The notes below the pieces were generated by a model. The model made no database searches, was not told the origin of the DNA, and saw nothing but the letters and a program-made list of their open reading frames with translations. A stretch of DNA of 64,000 nucleotides from Candidatus Latescibacterota bacterium (GTDB lineage: Bacteria; Latescibacterota; UBA2968; UBA8231), in NCBI GenBank assembly GCA_022819745.1, contig JAJEGS010000036.1:139529-203528 (forward strand), written 5' to 3'. Shown piece by piece: positions 1 to 8,414 of the stretch (position 1 is the first letter of the stretch; every line of letters starts with the position of its first letter). Both the position numbers and the translations under genes were made by a program.

Positions 1-973
1 ACGCGGATGTCCCAAAGCGGATAGATGATGGCCAAATCCGACGGCCACAGCAGCTTCCCCGCGTAAAACCACAGAGCGCGAGCGGCGATAAGCGTCCGTT
101 CGGTGAATGAGTAGCCGAGAGACAGAGGTTCCACAGACCGAGAAAACGACAAGTCGCCGACCGTGATGACCAACCCCACTACACAAAACGGCACGAGCCG
201 CAACAGGTCGCTTGAAGTCACGCGGCCCTGTTTCCACCAATGCCAGATCAAAAGGGCCGCCGGCAGCGTAACCACGATGGACTTGCTCAGCAGACCCGCC
301 GCATACAACGCTAGGGAACACACATACCGTCGAGGATTTGGCTGCTCCACAAAACGGATCCACGCTAGGGCCGCCGCAAGGTAGAACAGACCCGAAAGCA
401 CATCCTTGCGCTCAATGATCCAAGCGACCGATTCCACATGCAGCGGATGCACGGCAAATACCGCGGCCACCATCCACGCGCCGGGCACGGCCAACCGACG
501 TAAGAGGTGCCACAAAAGCAGCGTATTCGCTAGATGCAATAGCACGTTGACGATGTGATAGCCCTCCGGAGCAAATCCCCATAGCTTGTGCTCCAGCCAG
601 AAAGTCGTATAAACCAGTGGCCAATAGTGGGCCTCCGGGGTATCGTCCATTGTATAGGCTTCACCGGACCATAGACGCCAGAGGCCAGACCAGTCTGGAA
701 CAGCTTGGGATAATGTCAATATCCTGTCGTCCCAGACGAAGCCACCCCACAACATCGCCGGCAGATAGCTGACCACTATCAGCAGGCCGAGCGCGACAAG
801 GGCTAGCACGTCCTGCCGCGAGTAGGATGTCGCTGCTGTTAGAGGCGATGTGGTATCAACCGTCCGCTGGACTTTTGCGTCGTCACGAGCCGACTGCCTG
901 CGGTCCTGCCGCGTGGGATTGGATGGAGTAGAGCGTTGGCGCGGCGTCTTATCCGTCGATCTTCTCTTAGCCA
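1..973 (-). CDS. TMTC-like GT-C/TPR membrane protein, N-terminal part (cut by window edge)
   Basis: Open minus-strand frame from ATG at 973 to the window edge; 324 residues are visible and the C-terminus is missing. It starts MAKRRSTDKTP, followed by a strongly basic cytoplasmic stretch of about 35 residues and then hydrophobic membrane segments. The first extracytoplasmic loop has WDDRIL, placed like the acidic motif of GT-C glycosyltransferases. The motifs HYWPLVYTTFW, HPLHVESVAWI and ERKDVLSGLF are shared almost residue for residue with the next gene upstream in the operon (1034-3448), so the two are tandem duplicates. The family resembles eukaryotic TMTC protein O-mannosyltransferases and bacterial TPR membrane proteins that use polyprenyl-phosphate sugars. 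A TPR C-terminus is expected but not seen. No strong ribosome-binding site precedes the ATG. Donor and acceptor are unknown. Confidence 0.85.
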
Positions 974-1033
974 TTTATCTACCGGAACCACCCGAGGTTT
1001 TTGCGACCGATAACGAGCATCGCAAAGTCGAAG

Positions 1034-3448
1034 TCAATCGACATTTTCTTCCATCGTCTCCAACAGGGTCTCGCGGTTAGCACGTACGTTTTCTAAGGTC
1101 GGATCCAGAGCAAGCGCTTGATCGAAGTGTTGCAGCGCCTCGTCGTTTCTGCCCAAGAAGATGAGGGCGATGCCTATGTTGCTATGGGTCGGTGCGTCGT
1201 CAGGGTGAAGGGCGATGAGGCGCTGAAAAAGTTCCAGCGCCTCATTATAGCGCTGCTGTTCTAACCGCAGCATGGCCAGCCAATGGAGAGTCTGCCCATG
1301 GTGCGGGTCCATCTCAAGTGTGTGCATGTAGTGTTCTGCAGCTATCTCAGGTTGCCCGTTCTCCCGCGCTGTCTCCCCCATGAGAAAGTGTAACTCGGCT
1401 GCTTGCGTTGAGTCCGGAGCTAATGCCGCCGCCTGTGCAATTAGATCCATCGCTTCTTCGTAGCGTCCCTGTGGCGTGAGTAATTCGATCAACTTCTGGA
1501 AGACTTGCGGATTGAGTTCCAAGGCGTGGCGCAGGTGTGTTTCTGCTTCCTTGGAGCGTCCCAGCGCATTGAGAGCCAAGCCGAGATTAATGGATCCCAG
1601 GGCGAAGTCCGGACGTTGCTCTAAGGCGATGTGGGTGGCGTCGAGAGCCTCCTCATATCGGTCCTGATAGTATAGGGTCATGCCCAAGTTGAAGTGGACA
1701 TTCTGAGTGCGCGGATTGAGCGCGATGGCGCGGCGTAGATGGACTTCTGCCTCCTCGAAACGACCCAGCGCAGTCAACGCGATGCCGAGGGTAGTATGCG
1801 CCTCAGCAAAGTCTGGACGTTGCTCTACGGCGACGCGAGCCACCTCAAGGGCTTCCTCATACCGTCCCTGCTCACACAAAGTATTGCCCAAGTTGAAGTG
1901 GGCGTTCTTTTCCTGCGGATTGAGCGCGATGGCGCGGCGTAGGTGGGGCTCCGCCTCGTCGAAGCGACGCAGTGCATTGAGAATTGCGCCGAGGTAGGCA
2001 TGAGCCTTAGAGTGATCTGGGCGTTGCTCTACCGCGATGCGGGCGATGTCGAGGGCTTCCGCATACCGTGCCTGATTGTACAGAAATATGCCTAAGTTGA
2101 GGTGGGCATCCCGTGCCTGTGGATTGAGCGCGATGATGTGGCGATGGAGTGTTTCGTGCCCCCGATAGATGTTTGCCTGACGCCACGTCAGCAGCCCCAG
2201 CACAGCTAGGACCACCACCGCGACACCCAGTGTACCCTTTTGCCATACGTCGGATAGGCGACCGACGCCATAAGCAACCGCACCGATGACGACGGCCATA
2301 ACCCCGATGCCAGCAAGATACTGAAAGCGGTCAGCGACAAAAGAAAACTGCATATAGCCGTAATCGACGAAGCCCAACACCGGCAACAACGTCACTGCAA
2401 AAAACAACGCCCCGGCCAGCGGTCCACGTCCAAGCTGCGGCCGGAAGTGCCAGAGAGCTACTACCAGCGCGACCGCGGCAATGGGATAGCCCCAAGCCAG
2501 CGGGTCGGCAACGCGAATGTCCCAAAGTGGATAAGTGAAGGCCAAATCAGACGGCCACAACAGTTTACCTGTGTAAAACCACAGGGCACGGGCCGCAATA
2601 AGTGTCCGTTCGATGAATGAGTAGCCAAGAGACAGCGGTTCCACAGACTGGTAAAACGACAAGTCGCCGATGGTTATGACTAGCCCGACCACACCAAATG
2701 GCACCAATCGCAACAGATCGGTCGAAGTCACGCGGCCTTGCTTCCACCAATGCCAGATCAAAATTGCCACCGGCAGCGTGATCGCAATGGACTTGCTCAG
2801 CAGCGCCGCCGCATACAATGCCAGCGAACACCCATACCGTCGTGGATCCGGCCGCTCCACAAAGCGCATCCATGCTAGCAGCGCCGCAAGGTAGAATAGA
2901 CCCGACAGCACATCCTTGCGCTCGATAATCCAAGCCACCGATTCCACGTGTAACGGATGCACGGCAAACACCGCGGCCACTACCCACGCGCCGGGTACGG
3001 CCAACCGACGTAAGAGGTGCCACAACAGCAGCGTATTCGCCAAGTGCAGCAGCACGTTGACGATGTGATAGCCGGCCGGAGCATACCCCCACAGCTTGTG
3101 CTCCAGCCAGAAGGTCGTATAGACCAGTGGCCAGTAGTGGCCTTCTTCTCCAATCGCACTGGGGGAAAACCAGATTTGCCAAAGCCCCGATACTTTCTGC
3201 ACTGGCTCGGCGTTGGTGAGTATCCTGTCGTCTAAGATGAAGCCACCCCACAGCATCGCCGGCAGGTAGGGGACGAATACCATCAGGCCGAGTGCGAGAA
3301 AGGCTAGCGCGTCCTGCCGGGAGTAGGATGTCTCCGTTGTTAGGGGCGATGCAGTTTCAACCGTCCGCTGGGCTTTTGCGTCGTCACGGGCCGCTCGCCT
3401 GCGCTCCTGCCGCGAGGGCTTGGACGGAGTTGATCGTTGGCGCTTCAT
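1034..3448 (-). CDS. TMTC-like GT-C glycosyltransferase with C-terminal TPR array
   Basis: 804 residues. Residues 1-35 are a basic tail (MKRQRSTPSKPSRQERR). Residues from about 50 to 430 are polytopic membrane sequence with a WDDRIL-equivalent acidic site (LDDRIL) in the first loop and the HPLHVESVAWI block. Residues from about 440 to 800 form a long run of tetratricopeptide repeats with AHxNLG, RYEEAL and ALNP signatures. The architecture matches TMTC-type O-mannosyltransferases, which use lipid-linked sugar at the membrane with a soluble TPR domain for acceptor binding; the bacterial substrate is unknown. The stop of the upstream gene is one base from this ATG, so the two are probably translated together. 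It is a paralogue of the truncated gene at 1-973. The TPR part has a 204-bp DNA periodicity. Confidence 0.85.
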   Translation of the reverse strand: MKRQRSTPSKPSRQERRRAARDDAKAQRTVETASPLTTETSYSRQDALAFLALGLMVFVPYLPAMLWGGFILDDRILTNAEPVQKVSGLWQIWFSPSAIGEEGHYWPLVYTTFWLEHKLWGYAPAGYHIVNVLLHLANTLLLWHLLRRLAVPGAWVVAAVFAVHPLHVESVAWIIERKDVLSGLFYLAALLAWMRFVERPDPRRYGCSLALYAAALLSKSIAITLPVAILIWHWWKQGRVTSTDLLRLVPFGVVGLVITIGDLSFYQSVEPLSLGYSFIERTLIAARALWFYTGKLLWPSDLAFTYPLWDIRVADPLAWGYPIAAVALVVALWHFRPQLGRGPLAGALFFAVTLLPVLGFVDYGYMQFSFVADRFQYLAGIGVMAVVIGAVAYGVGRLSDVWQKGTLGVAVVVLAVLGLLTWRQANIYRGHETLHRHIIALNPQARDAHLNLGIFLYNQARYAEALDIARIAVEQRPDHSKAHAYLGAILNALRRFDEAEPHLRRAIALNPQEKNAHFNLGNTLCEQGRYEEALEVARVAVEQRPDFAEAHTTLGIALTALGRFEEAEVHLRRAIALNPRTQNVHFNLGMTLYYQDRYEEALDATHIALEQRPDFALGSINLGLALNALGRSKEAETHLRHALELNPQVFQKLIELLTPQGRYEEAMDLIAQAAALAPDSTQAAELHFLMGETARENGQPEIAAEHYMHTLEMDPHHGQTLHWLAMLRLEQQRYNEALELFQRLIALHPDDAPTHSNIGIALIFLGRNDEALQHFDQALALDPTLENVRANRETLLETMEENVD
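1509..2140. repeat. 204-bp tandem repeats inside the TPR coding region
   Basis: The octamer ggattgag recurs at 1509, 1713, 1917 and 2121, exactly 204 bp apart each time, and the flanking sequence is also alike (for example gcgcgatggcgcggcgtag at 1720 and 1924). 204 bp is 68 codons, or two TPR motifs, so the array grew by in-frame duplication of TPR pairs. Similarity is highest between the 1713 and 1917 units. Confidence 0.85.
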
Positions 3449-3449
3449 A

Positions 3450-5051
3450 TCATTTCCGCGAAGAAAGATAGAGAATCGGCATTCCCTGATTGGTATATGA
3501 TTGCATCACTCTTTTTTTAAGTGCTCTTTCCGCCTTGAAGTTGACGATGTGGTAGGCAATCTGTGGCTGCGTCCACTGCCACAGGCTATCTTTGTCGGGA
3601 TTATTGTCGCGTTTTTCATTCCACCATTGCTCGGTCCATCCCAGCACACTATAGCTATAAGCACCCACAAATTGTACGGTGATGGACCATAGCAACAATG
3701 CGCCAAATAGCATTCGCATTCGCTGGTTGGCAACAACCCGTTCAATGACCGGAATCATCAACAGCGCAAAAAACGGGGCTACATCGACAATGGGCCGATA
3801 GCCATAGGTTGAGCCGCCCCACCAGTCGTACCATTTAGACGCCACCAAGATCAGCAGCGCAGTTGCTACTTGCAGAGGGATCAGAGGGCGGTAGCGCGGC
3901 ACTTTCCACGCGAGTACCCCACCGACAAGGCCAAACAAAAGCACTGGCGAAAAGAAGGCCAGCCCCCGCGACGGACTGATGAATAGCCCCGGCAGGCTCT
4001 CCCACAAAGGACTCTGCCAGAGATCATCGGACCCCGTGGCTGCAAGCGCGATTTTTTTTGATGTTACAGTCTGCCCAAACTCGAGAGGATTGCCAAAGTA
4101 GTAGCCATTGTAAGCAGCAAGGATAGCGGCAAAAGGCAGACCACCGAGTACAAAAGCGGCGAACCAGCGGCGGTTCACATAGAGCAGATACACCCCGACG
4201 CAAACAACTACTATAGCACTTGTCGGGCGGCACCACACCGCCATCCCTAGCGCCGCACCACAGTAAGCTGCATAGCGTTTTCGCTCTGAGATACCGACTA
4301 GGAAATAGGCACTAAGAGTCAAAAAAAAGGTGTTTGCCGGATGCTGCCAAAGAGCTTGGCTACTAATGGGCCACGCGCAACTGCCCAGCCCGAACGTCAG
4401 AGCCACCAGAAACGCCGGTAGGGGCGCGACGAAGCGGCGCGACGCAAAAAAAATCAACAATGCCGCAGACGCGATCAGTAAAGAGGCAGTCAAGGCACCG
4501 CCGTGCCACCACCAGTACCGGTCGGATTCAATATCGACGAAAAGATCGAGAAACGCATATACCGGTAGCCCAACAATTGCCGATCCAATACCAAAGGTGT
4601 TGACATACACATCGGACCGCGTGGTTTTAGCAAGATAGTAGTTCCCCCTAGCCTTCAGTTGGCCCTTTTCATACAGGTCATTGACCTCGCGATTCCAAGC
4701 ATTGAGGGTTGCACCGCGCAGTTCCCCGTTCGGCTGTTCCAGTTTCCAAAAGAAAGCACTTGGCGCATCTGGCGGGCTGAGCGAAAAGGTGTGGCGCTTT
4801 AGCAGATTCACGCTGAGCAACATGTTGCCTTCCTGATCGCCGCCGGGCAGAAAGTCGCCGTTACTCACATACGCCCCGAAACAAACGAAGAACAAGAGGA
4901 TGGGCAGCAAGTATTTCGACGAAGCTACTCCGCCCGCAGTCTGGCTGGCTTTTGCGTCGTCGCGGGCTGCTCGCCTGCGCTCCTGCCGCGAGGGCTTGGA
5001 CGGAGTCGATCGTTGGCTCTGCGTCTTTTCCGTTGGTCTTCTTTTGGCCAT
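3450..5051 (-). CDS. Polytopic membrane protein, GT-C-like, unassigned
   Basis: 533 residues. It begins with the same basic tail as its neighbours (QRSTPSKPSRQERRR, then AARDDAKA) and continues with many hydrophobic segments. The first extracytoplasmic loop contains GGDQEGN, which could be the acidic loop motif of a GT-C fold. A late conserved-looking block is WYDWWGGSTYGYRP followed by DVAPFFALL, typical of uncharacterised bacterial GT-C-like membrane proteins. There is no TPR region. It lies between the GT22-like gene (32-bp gap) and the TMTC-like gene (1-bp gap), all on the minus strand. The likely role is transfer or handling of lipid-linked sugars at the cytoplasmic membrane, but no family can be named from sequence alone. 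A polymer ligase or a non-enzymatic GT-C relative is possible. Confidence 0.75.
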   Translation of the reverse strand: MAKRRPTEKTQSQRSTPSKPSRQERRRAARDDAKASQTAGGVASSKYLLPILLFFVCFGAYVSNGDFLPGGDQEGNMLLSVNLLKRHTFSLSPPDAPSAFFWKLEQPNGELRGATLNAWNREVNDLYEKGQLKARGNYYLAKTTRSDVYVNTFGIGSAIVGLPVYAFLDLFVDIESDRYWWWHGGALTASLLIASAALLIFFASRRFVAPLPAFLVALTFGLGSCAWPISSQALWQHPANTFFLTLSAYFLVGISERKRYAAYCGAALGMAVWCRPTSAIVVVCVGVYLLYVNRRWFAAFVLGGLPFAAILAAYNGYYFGNPLEFGQTVTSKKIALAATGSDDLWQSPLWESLPGLFISPSRGLAFFSPVLLFGLVGGVLAWKVPRYRPLIPLQVATALLILVASKWYDWWGGSTYGYRPIVDVAPFFALLMIPVIERVVANQRMRMLFGALLLWSITVQFVGAYSYSVLGWTEQWWNEKRDNNPDKDSLWQWTQPQIAYHIVNFKAERALKKRVMQSYTNQGMPILYLSSRK

Positions 5052-5083
5052 TTAATAACCTAGGAATTCTGTGCTTTTTGTGG

Positions 5084-6811
5084 CTATTGCTCTTTTATCT
5101 CCGTCTTTTCGTCAGCAAAGCGAATTCCCGCATTAGGCGGCGGCAAGGGCGCGTCGGGGTAGAGTTTGCGCATCACCTTGGAGGCGATACCGCCGGTGAT
5201 CGTTGGAGTATACTCCTGCCATGAGCGAATGACCGGCTCGTCTGCATCGCGACGAAGAATTCGGATGGTGCCGAATGTTTTTTCTACCGAGTAGCCGGGA
5301 ACAGAAGTGGCCGGGTCCGCCGACACGATGTGGCTGACCGAGGTTGCTATCGCTTCTCGCTCTGTCTTTTCTTGATCCGCGAATATGAAGCGTCTCCCCT
5401 TGGTCTCGTAGAAAGGTATCGCGCGATGCAGATAGTAATAACCAGGAAGGTTGAAATAGGGCCGATCCACCTGCCACACGGCGGAGACTCCGGGTGCGCT
5501 GGCAAGATAGCGGTACGCAGCGAAAATCGGGTCCTGATTTCGTAGGAAGCCAACGATGCCGGTCTCCTTTGAATAAGCCTTATATACTCTGTCTTGATAC
5601 GGCAGCGCGTTCAGGATGCCGGCTAGGGAAATCGCGGCGAAGGATGCAGCCAGCACGAGGGAAGTCGGCCCCAACAACATGCACGACCTGCCTTGGCTAG
5701 CGCGGGATGCGAACCACACCACAAAGTCTGCGCCAATCAGCAGCCAGAGCGGAATGACGACGAAGATAAAGCGATATTCTTTGTGCGACTGTGCCGAGTG
5801 AATCAGCAGCGTCAGGGCGATGAGCGTCACTAGGAATCCGTAGCGCCGGAGGTCGGGCAAAGCCAAGACGCACAGGGCCACCAGTCCCATATTAGCGATC
5901 AGGAGCCAATAGAGGAATTGCCATGCCGGGCTTTCACCAGCGCGCAAGTCGCCAAGGGCGAGATTGACGCGGATGTTGACGATGTAGGAGTGAAATAAGC
6001 CGCCGTCCCACGTGATCGCGTCGAATATGCCGACAGCGACGAAGACCGTGGCCGCAGCCAGCGCAAGCTGCATCTTCTTCTCGGTACGCAAAAAGAACAA
6101 GCCGAGGACCACCAAAGCCAACGGAGCATACTGCACCCGAATCGCCGCCACTAGCACCGCCAGTACCGCCACTGCAAAGACCTCCCGCAGTCTGTCCGAC
6201 GCAGGCCGCACACAAAGCGCGAGCAAGGACAAAATCAGGGCCGTGGCGACAAACTCGGTCATCGGCTTGTGGGCAAAACCGACCAACTCATACCAGAAAG
6301 CACCCATTAGCAACGCGACCCGTGCCGCCGTCTCGCTAAAGTGCCAGCGGGCGAAACAGTACATACCCGCTGGGATGAGCAGGGAAATCGCGCAAAACAC
6401 GAGCTTGACGCCGCCGACGTACCAAGTCGGCTGACCAAGGCCGACGATATCGAACAGCTTCAAGACGCCAGCAACCAACCCGGGCACCAGCCACGAACGC
6501 GCGCCGTAGAAGTACTCCCAATAGGTCACGCCGTTGCCGAAGACTAGGCGATGCGCTGGCTCCAGGTACTGCATGATTTCATCGGGATGCAAAACGAAGT
6601 CGCCGGACAGAGCAATGGCCGCCCGTGCGACAAAGGCCAGCGCGAGCACCGGCAGTAAAAATTTCCACGGCCGCTCGTCGGGGGGTGACGAATGTAGCAG
6701 TAAGTCTAGCATCGAGCGCAGACGCACGGACCAAGGCAGCGCCTGCTGGCGCTTCTCCCGGCGTGCGGCTGCGCCGCGACCATGTGCTTGAGACCGATTG
6801 CGCTTCGACAA
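5084..6811 (-). CDS. GT22-family (Alg9/PIG-B-like) mannosyltransferase
   Basis: 575 residues from a TTG start at 6811, which is preceded at good distance by taggaga. A basic N-terminus (MSKRNRSQAHGRG) leads into membrane segments. The first lumenal or periplasmic loop reads HPDEIMQYLEPAHRL, followed by VTYWEYFYGARSWLVPG. This is the hallmark of the Alg9-like family: the HPDE acidic motif, the glutamate, and the WE...G.RS block. Family enzymes transfer mannose from dolichyl- or polyprenyl-phosphate-mannose; that donor is inferred here. It starts the run of GT-C proteins 5084, 3450, 1034 and 1 on the minus strand. A MITE-like element sits in its upstream region, between it and the GtrA gene, and could affect its transcription. 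The C-terminal 150 residues look extracytoplasmic. Confidence 0.88.
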   Translation of the reverse strand: MSKRNRSQAHGRGAAARREKRQQALPWSVRLRSMLDLLLHSSPPDERPWKFLLPVLALAFVARAAIALSGDFVLHPDEIMQYLEPAHRLVFGNGVTYWEYFYGARSWLVPGLVAGVLKLFDIVGLGQPTWYVGGVKLVFCAISLLIPAGMYCFARWHFSETAARVALLMGAFWYELVGFAHKPMTEFVATALILSLLALCVRPASDRLREVFAVAVLAVLVAAIRVQYAPLALVVLGLFFLRTEKKMQLALAAATVFVAVGIFDAITWDGGLFHSYIVNIRVNLALGDLRAGESPAWQFLYWLLIANMGLVALCVLALPDLRRYGFLVTLIALTLLIHSAQSHKEYRFIFVVIPLWLLIGADFVVWFASRASQGRSCMLLGPTSLVLAASFAAISLAGILNALPYQDRVYKAYSKETGIVGFLRNQDPIFAAYRYLASAPGVSAVWQVDRPYFNLPGYYYLHRAIPFYETKGRRFIFADQEKTEREAIATSVSHIVSADPATSVPGYSVEKTFGTIRILRRDADEPVIRSWQEYTPTITGGIASKVMRKLYPDAPLPPPNAGIRFADEKTEIKEQ

Positions 6812-6847
6812 AGACTATCTCCTAGATGTACTTATTCATCTTAGATA

Positions 6848-6995
6848 CTGATGTTACGCACAGAAAGCCTCTTAGGTAGAAGATGCTTCGCTACGCTCAG
6901 CATGACAGTGGCCGGTGCTTTCTTTTTTTGTCATGCTGAGCGCAGCGAAGCGGAGTCGAAGCATCTCATCCCTACAGGTCTGTGCGTAACGTCAG
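6848..6995. mobile_element. MITE-like element with 17-bp terminal inverted repeats and 7-bp target duplication
   Basis: The left end CTGATGTTACGCACAGA (6848-6864) is the inverted copy of the right end at 6979-6995 with one mismatch. Perfect direct repeats TTAGATA flank it at 6841-6847 and 6996-7002, as expected for a 7-bp target-site duplication. The interior carries a second inverted repeat: agatgcttcgctacgctcag (6881-6900, continuing to 6907) against its near-complement at 6929-6966, so the whole element can fold into a long hairpin. There is no coding capacity. It is probably non-autonomous and mobilised by a transposase encoded elsewhere. Confidence 0.85.
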
Positions 6996-7012
6996 TTAGA
7001 TATTAAGGCCGA

Positions 7013-7429
7013 TCAACGCCCCTCTTCCCGAAACGTCCAGTACGAATTGAGGAAGTAGTTGACCACCGTCCCCGGCGCGATCCCACACCCTTGCAGCCAC
7101 ACCGGATTAACTTGCGGCAACAGTTCCGACAGCACGACAAACGTCGAATAACTCACCCCAAGGGCCAGCAGCGATACAATGTGAAACCGCAAACCCCGGA
7201 TCCGCTTGCGGCTACTCAGATCGCGGTCGGCAAAAGTCCAATAGTTGTTGATGAAAAAGTTCGAAAAGACCGAGATTTCAATCGCAATGGGCGAGGCCAG
7301 ATACTTGTGGACGCCGAGTTCGAGCAGGATATGGAACGAACCTAAATTGACCACCACCCCGCTGAGGCCAGTCAAGCAAAATTTTACAAAAGTGTGGGGT
7401 GTGCCAAACGCAGCGACCATGTTGCGCAA
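7013..7429 (-). CDS. GtrA-family membrane protein
   Basis: 138 residues with about four hydrophobic helices, the usual size and layout of GtrA proteins. Recognisable family features are FVKFCLTGLSGVVVNL near the N-terminus, FSNFFINNYWTFADRD mid-protein, and the repeated NSYWTFRE at the C-terminus. GtrA proteins are thought to flip or help present polyprenyl-phosphate-linked sugars, for example in O-antigen glucosylation or teichoic acid glycosylation. That fits the neighbouring GT-C enzymes, which would need such a donor outside the membrane. It lies 10 bp after the TIM-barrel gene in the same direction; a gaggc ribosome-binding site lies upstream of the ATG at 7429. Confidence 0.9.
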   Translation of the reverse strand: MRNMVAAFGTPHTFVKFCLTGLSGVVVNLGSFHILLELGVHKYLASPIAIEISVFSNFFINNYWTFADRDLSSRKRIRGLRFHIVSLLALGVSYSTFVVLSELLPQVNPVWLQGCGIAPGTVVNYFLNSYWTFREEGR

Positions 7430-7439
7430 GCCTCGCTTT

Positions 7440-8279
7440 TTACGCTGCGTCGTATTCGGCCATCAAGCCGCGCAAGTAGCGCACGGCCTTGGGTATGGCG
7501 GTTGCCTCTGCTTCCACGTCCTGCCCTTCGTACACCACCGACAGCCAGCCATTGTAGTTGACGCCTTTCAAAATCTCGAAGATGCGCGGGTAGTTGAGCC
7601 ACTCCTCAACGCCGCTTTGGATGCGATAGATCTTGCAGCGGACGTGGACGGCCAACGGCGCGGTCTCCTCAATGCTGCCGTAAAAGTTGAGGGCCGGATC
7701 CTCGTGCCCACGCTGGCCCGAGGCCCCGGGCGAGCCGACGTATTGACCCGTGTCGAGGATGTGCGAGAAATAGGGATTATTGACGCCTTCGATAATGCGG
7801 CGCACATCTTTGCCCGTGCGCGTGACGCAGCCGTGGTTGTGATTGTGCAAGCCGACCACCACGCCCTTTTCCTCGCCGTGAGCCGCCACTTCCTCCAAGC
7901 AGGGCATCATCCGCGCCCACACATCCTCTTCGCGGTCGCCTTCGGGAATCCACGCGGCAAAGACTCGCACCAGCGGAATGCCCATGAAAGCGGCCACGTC
8001 GATCCACTCCTTGGCGGTGGAGACCTCCGCGCCGAGCTCGTCTTGCGGCTTGCCGAAGTTGGAACTGACGCCGATGTAGGAGAGCGCGATCCCGCGTCGG
8101 AAGGCCTGCATGCGAATGCTGCGCAGATAGGCCGGGTCGAGCGAGGCAAAGGCGCGCGTGTGAATGTCGATGCCGTCGAGGCCGAGCTGGTAGGCGCGTT
8201 CAATAAACTGCTCTAAGTCGAGCTCGTTCGCGGCAAATTCGTCTTTGTAGCTGAGGGACATGCAGCCTAATTTGAGCAT
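7440..8279 (-). CDS. Sugar phosphate isomerase/epimerase-like TIM-barrel protein
   Basis: 279 residues, a typical length for the AP-endonuclease-2-like TIM-barrel family. The start MLKLGCMSLSYKDEF, then LGLDGIDIHTRAF, LHNHNHG in the middle (metal-binding region), ILDTGQYVGSPG and a C-terminal LSVVYEGQD show the successive barrel strands with putative metal ligands His, Asp and Glu. These enzymes interconvert ketoses or inositol derivatives; the actual substrate cannot be told. Ribosome-binding site aaggaag precedes the ATG. It is divergent from the PLP-enzyme gene at 8415 and is followed by the GtrA gene. Confidence 0.8.
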   Translation of the reverse strand: MLKLGCMSLSYKDEFAANELDLEQFIERAYQLGLDGIDIHTRAFASLDPAYLRSIRMQAFRRGIALSYIGVSSNFGKPQDELGAEVSTAKEWIDVAAFMGIPLVRVFAAWIPEGDREEDVWARMMPCLEEVAAHGEEKGVVVGLHNHNHGCVTRTGKDVRRIIEGVNNPYFSHILDTGQYVGSPGASGQRGHEDPALNFYGSIEETAPLAVHVRCKIYRIQSGVEEWLNYPRIFEILKGVNYNGWLSVVYEGQDVEAEATAIPKAVRYLRGLMAEYDAA

Positions 8280-8414
8280 TTGAGGCTTCCTTTAGATGAG
8301 GGTGATAGGAAAATTGCGCATCGTAATTTAACGCACCAAAACGCGGCGGCCAATTTGTCCACAACTAAGGCTTGTGCTATTTTCCGCGCTTCACTTCAAA
8401 CGGGAAGCAAAGCT

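Noticed and set aside
7245..8216. 323-residue plus-strand open frame
   Set aside because: Antisense to the GtrA and TIM-barrel genes; no ribosome-binding site and no recognisable motifs. It is a shadow of GC-rich codons.
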